Shown in pieces: positions 6,753-8,470 of a stretch of DNA of 8,470 nt; within the stretch, counting starts at the first letter, position 1, and each line of letters opens with the position of its first letter. The DNA comes from JBKEDG01 sp047973085. GTDB taxonomy: Bacteria > Bacillota_I > Bacilli_A > JBKEDG01. Where the stretch lies: contig JBKEBI010000028.1 in the NCBI GenBank assembly GCA_047973085.1, forward strand, positions 1 through 8,470, given 5' to 3'. The notes beneath the pieces were generated by a model, which worked only from the letters and a program-made list of their open reading frames with translations, had not been told where the DNA came from and ran no database searches. The position numbers and the translations under genes are program-made.

Positions 6753-8210
6753 TTAATTCTTAAATTTTGCCCTAACACCAATTAAAACAGCAATTATTAA
6801 TAACAATGTCATTATATATTCTAAATTCATTCCAGTATCAGGCAACTCTGATTCAGCACTATATTCCCATTGTGCATATAATATTACATCTGAAGCTGGC
6901 ATTGTACTAGTTGCAAAATTCCATGTATATCCACTTCCATCAGCAGCAGTGTTCCAAGAAAGAAACTTATAATTTTCTCTTGTTGGATTCTCGACCACAG
7001 TAGCTAAGCCTCCCTCAATAATAACTTGAGTTTCAGGAGTAGTGCTAGTTCCACCATTAAGATCAAAATTTAAATCATACTCATAAACCCATTCAATATT
7101 GTATTTTACCGTCCCAGTTAATCTACCTTGCGTTGCTGAAAAGTCATACTCTAAAGAAGCAGGTAAGCTTTCTGGACTTGCAGTAAAACTAAACTGACGC
7201 ACAGATGCTGAAAATTTATCAGAATCAATAGCTTCACCATCATATCTAGATGCAACCTTAAAATTAGAACTTACATTATCTGATTTATCCCAAATACTAA
7301 TATTTTGATCTAACATATAAGGATCTGCAGTCATTAAGTATACTCCATTTTGCGAAACAGCTTTTAAGCTTGAAACAATATTATCAATATAAAACGTTTC
7401 TTCACCATCATTTGGTATGACAAATGTAATGTCTGTCTCATAATATTGCTCTAGTGCAAAAGCATCGTATAGAAGATAGTTTTCTATAGGAGTTATATCT
7501 ATAATATTATTTCTACTTACTTCAAAAACATTTAAGTTAGGAAATTTTGTCTCACTAAGCCCTCTCATTACTTCAACATCATGAAGTTTATTATCAGAAG
7601 CATATATTTCTGCAATGTTAGGAAAATCTGCATCTTTTAATGGTTCAATATTTTCTAAATTATTATATGATGCATTTAAATACATCAATGATGGTAGAGA
7701 AGCATTTGCAATACTTGAAATATCATTAATAATATTGTGTGAAACATCTAGAATCTCTAATGTTGGAAGATTGACAGTCTCAACAACAGATATATCTTCA
7801 ATATTATTATACTGCATGTTCAAATCAGTTAAATTTGGATAATATACTGACTGAAATTCACTTATATCACTAATATTTACATTTGTCAGTTTAAGTGACT
7901 CTAAGCTTTCAATTGCTGTGAGTGGAGTCAGACTGACATTACTTAAATCGATGTTATTTATATTTATTACTTTTAAATTTGTTGCATTTTCCAGCCCAGA
8001 AAATGATGTGATTGTTTCATTATTTACAAATTCAATTTCATTTAATAATAAAATATTATCATATGTTATTTCATCAACTGTTCCTAAACCTAATTCACTT
8101 CTTACTGCTTCTTGCAGCACAGGATCAGGCATCCAGTCATCTATACTTGCCGCACTAATATTATACCTTGGTGCTAGTATACTAAAACATACCAAAGCTA
8201 CTATCCCCAT
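6753..8210 (-). CDS. Internalin-like leucine-rich-repeat surface protein with LPDTG anchor
   Basis: Predicted secreted protein linked to the cell wall by a sortase. Order: hydrophobic signal segment (about 2-20, likely cleavage after ISAA), an internalin-like cap with WMPDPVLQEAVRSELG (26-41), leucine-rich repeats (about 75-245), a region without recognised motifs (about 250-375), one Listeria-Bacteroides (Flg_new/InlB B) repeat at 378-449 ending MPASDVILYAQW, then sorting signal LPDTG (456-460), a hydrophobic stretch and tail RAKFKN. The LRR anchor positions L79, L103, L127, L151, L175 and I199 are exactly 24 apart, versus about 22 in Listeria internalins. Such proteins bind host or neighbour-cell ligands; the ligand here is unknown. 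The start is doubtful: this ATG lies over 20 bases from the only good ribosome site, and the signal peptide has no Lys/Arg at its N terminus. A better-placed ATG at 8223 is in another frame. Confidence 0.82.
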   Translation of the reverse strand: MGIVALVCFSILAPRYNISAASIDDWMPDPVLQEAVRSELGLGTVDEITYDNILLLNEIEFVNNETITSFSGLENATNLKVININNIDLSNVSLTPLTAIESLESLKLTNVNISDISEFQSVYYPNLTDLNMQYNNIEDISVVETVNLPTLEILDVSHNIINDISSIANASLPSLMYLNASYNNLENIEPLKDADFPNIAEIYASDNKLHDVEVMRGLSETKFPNLNVFEVSRNNIIDITPIENYLLYDAFALEQYYETDITFVIPNDGEETFYIDNIVSSLKAVSQNGVYLMTADPYMLDQNISIWDKSDNVSSNFKVASRYDGEAIDSDKFSASVRQFSFTASPESLPASLEYDFSATQGRLTGTVKYNIEWVYEYDLNFDLNGGTSTTPETQVIIEGGLATVVENPTRENYKFLSWNTAADGSGYTWNFATSTMPASDVILYAQWEYSAESELPDTGMNLEYIMTLLLIIAVLIGVRAKFKN

Positions 8211-8223
8211 TTTGACTTCATAT
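8203..8223 (-). CDS. Six-codon upstream frame overlapping the surface-protein start (leader or frameshift remnant)
   Basis: ATG at 8223-8221 sits 9 bases after the ribosome site GAAAGGAA and reads M-K-S-K-W-G-stop. Its stop lies just beyond the ATG at 8210 of the surface protein, in a different frame. It is either a tiny coupled leader or the original signal-peptide start (MKSK joined to MGIVALV) separated by loss of one base in the AAAA run. I cannot tell which from this sequence alone. Confidence 0.35.
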
Positions 8224-8230
8224 TAATTGT

Positions 8231-8238
8231 TTCCTTTC
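8231..8238 (-). promoter_or_regulatory. Ribosome binding site pointing to ATG 8223, not 8210
   Basis: GAAAGGAA on the minus strand is the only purine-rich Shine-Dalgarno site near the surface-protein start. It is optimally placed (about 9 bases) for the ATG at 8223 and too far (about 22) for the ATG at 8210, so it bears directly on the start-site question. Confidence 0.55.
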
Positions 8239-8244
8239 ATTTTT

Positions 8245-8273
8245 TAGGTATTGACTTTTAATCGCGTTACCTA
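8245..8273. repeat. Inverted repeat TAGGTA / TACCTA in the surface-protein leader
   Basis: TAGGTA (8245-8250) and TACCTA (8268-8273) form a perfect 6-bp inverted repeat 17 bases apart, directly after the minus-strand -10 box. It could be an operator that covers the transcription start or a hairpin at the mRNA 5' end; nothing identifies its binding partner. Confidence 0.35.
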
Positions 8274-8301
8274 TTATAGCTCTATTTTAAACCATAAATT
8301 A
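8273..8301 (-). promoter_or_regulatory. Candidate promoter of the surface-protein gene
   Basis: A perfect minus-strand -10 TATAAT (plus 8273-8278) has a weak -35 TAATTT (plus 8296-8301) at 17-base spacing. The predicted leader is about 45-55 bases. The poor -35 and the palindrome just upstream at 8311-8326 would fit an activator-dependent promoter, which is inference. Confidence 0.45.
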
Positions 8302-8310
8302 GTTTCTAAC

Positions 8311-8326
8311 TGTTGCCTAAGCAACA
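8311..8326. repeat. Palindrome TGTTGC-N4-GCAACA upstream of the surface-protein promoter
   Basis: A perfect 6-4-6 inverted repeat is centred about 50 bases upstream of the predicted minus-strand transcription start. The T-run lies before it on the minus strand, so it does not look like a minus-strand terminator; on the plus strand A residues follow it. It could be a transcription-factor site or an RNA hairpin. Confidence 0.4.
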
Positions 8327-8327
8327 C

Positions 8328-8351
8328 AAAAAAAGAATTCATATGAATTCT
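8328..8351 (-). terminator. Second (distal) minus-strand hairpin terminator
   Basis: The 18-base perfect palindrome AGAATTCATATGAATTCT (8334-8351) folds into a 7-bp stem with a 4-base loop and is followed on the minus strand by seven T. It stands 13 bases downstream of the hairpin at 8365-8409, and the two together form a tandem terminator. Confidence 0.6.
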
Positions 8352-8364
8352 CAGACTGTAGACA

Positions 8365-8409
8365 AAAAGCATTGATATTTATCCTATGTGGATGAATTCC
8401 AATGCTTTT
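8365..8409 (-). terminator. First minus-strand hairpin terminator, possibly bidirectional
   Basis: AAAAGCATTG (8365-8374) pairs perfectly with CAATGCTTTT (8400-8409) over a 25-base loop that contains a further ATCC/GGAT stem (8381-8384 with 8390-8393). On the minus strand CTTTTTGTC follows. On the plus strand the T-run is shorter. It lies 7 bases after the stop of the partial gene at the window edge. Confidence 0.65.
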
Positions 8410-8416
8410 GTTATAT

Positions 8417-8470
8417 TTATATGCATATTTCACTAATATTTCCTATACCCTCTGTGCCATTTTCTTTAAG
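8417..8470 (-). CDS. C-terminal end of an unrecognised minus-strand gene (partial)
   Basis: Read from the right edge on the minus strand, one frame stays open for 17 codons (ending GNISEICI) and stops at TAA, plus 8417-8419; the other two minus frames close sooner. The two hairpin terminators immediately downstream support a real gene end here. The peptide is too short to assign a family. A plus-strand frame is also open to the edge from 8421, but it has no ribosome site. Confidence 0.4.
   Translation of the reverse strand, partial: LKENGTEGIGNISEICI

Noticed and set aside
7918..8226. Plus-strand open frame of about 100 codons opposite the surface-protein N terminus
   Set aside because: It lies wholly antisense to a well-supported gene, has no family motif, and is explained as a shadow of the coding strand's codon use. 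The same applies to short antisense frames at 2018-2233, 3747-3953, 4653-4865 and 7615-7842.
8335..8399. Three GAATTC sites as mobile-element ends or a repeat array
   Set aside because: Two are the arms of a terminator palindrome and one lies in a loop; there are no target-site duplications, transposase or regular spacing.
1..8470. CRISPR array, tRNA, rRNA, insertion sequence or alternative genetic code
   Set aside because: No regularly spaced direct repeats, no tRNA-like cloverleaf or rRNA motif noticed, no transposase motif; Trp is TGG and TGA acts as a stop.

Overview
The window comes from a strongly AT-rich bacterium, most likely a low-GC Gram-positive (Bacillota or a close relative). 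Several things point that way: Shine-Dalgarno sites such as AAAAGGAGG, an LPDTG sortase sorting signal, a lipobox substrate-binding lipoprotein, a streptococcal-type hyaluronan-synthase-like enzyme, and the CBA order of the metal-transport operon. Trp is encoded by TGG and TGA is used as a stop (end of the permease gene), so the genetic code is standard and not the Mycoplasma code. A hybrid cluster protein suggests an anaerobic or microaerobic life. The species cannot be named from this window.

Left part (1-2515, + strand): the 3' part of a TviB/WbpA-type UDP-N-acetylhexosamine 6-dehydrogenase, cut by the window edge. It directly abuts a membrane-embedded processive GT2 glycosyltransferase that closely resembles class I hyaluronan synthase, and the unit ends in a strong hairpin terminator. 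Together they look like the end of a surface-polysaccharide operon: one enzyme makes a uronic-acid nucleotide sugar, the other polymerises and exports a glycan. The dehydrogenase is of the HexNAc type, not the HasB UDP-glucose type normally paired with hyaluronan synthase, so the product may not be hyaluronan.

Middle part (2542-4930, + strand): a promoter followed by three overlapping genes for a zinc-type ABC importer (ATPase, permease, lipoprotein). The binding protein has three His ligands, which favours Zn over Mn. A bidirectional terminator separates this operon from the next, convergent gene.

Right part (4968-8470, - strand): a single-gene hcp unit (hybrid cluster protein, with all four N-terminal Cys and all hybrid-cluster ligands present), then an internalin-like surface protein (24-residue leucine-rich repeats, a Listeria-Bacteroides repeat, an LPDTG anchor). 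The start region of the surface protein is odd: its best ribosome site and ATG lie in another frame and give only a six-codon peptide. Upstream of it are a promoter, several inverted repeats and two tandem hairpin terminators. These probably end a further minus-strand gene, of which only the last 17 codons are inside the window. I saw no tRNA, rRNA, CRISPR array, insertion sequence or origin.
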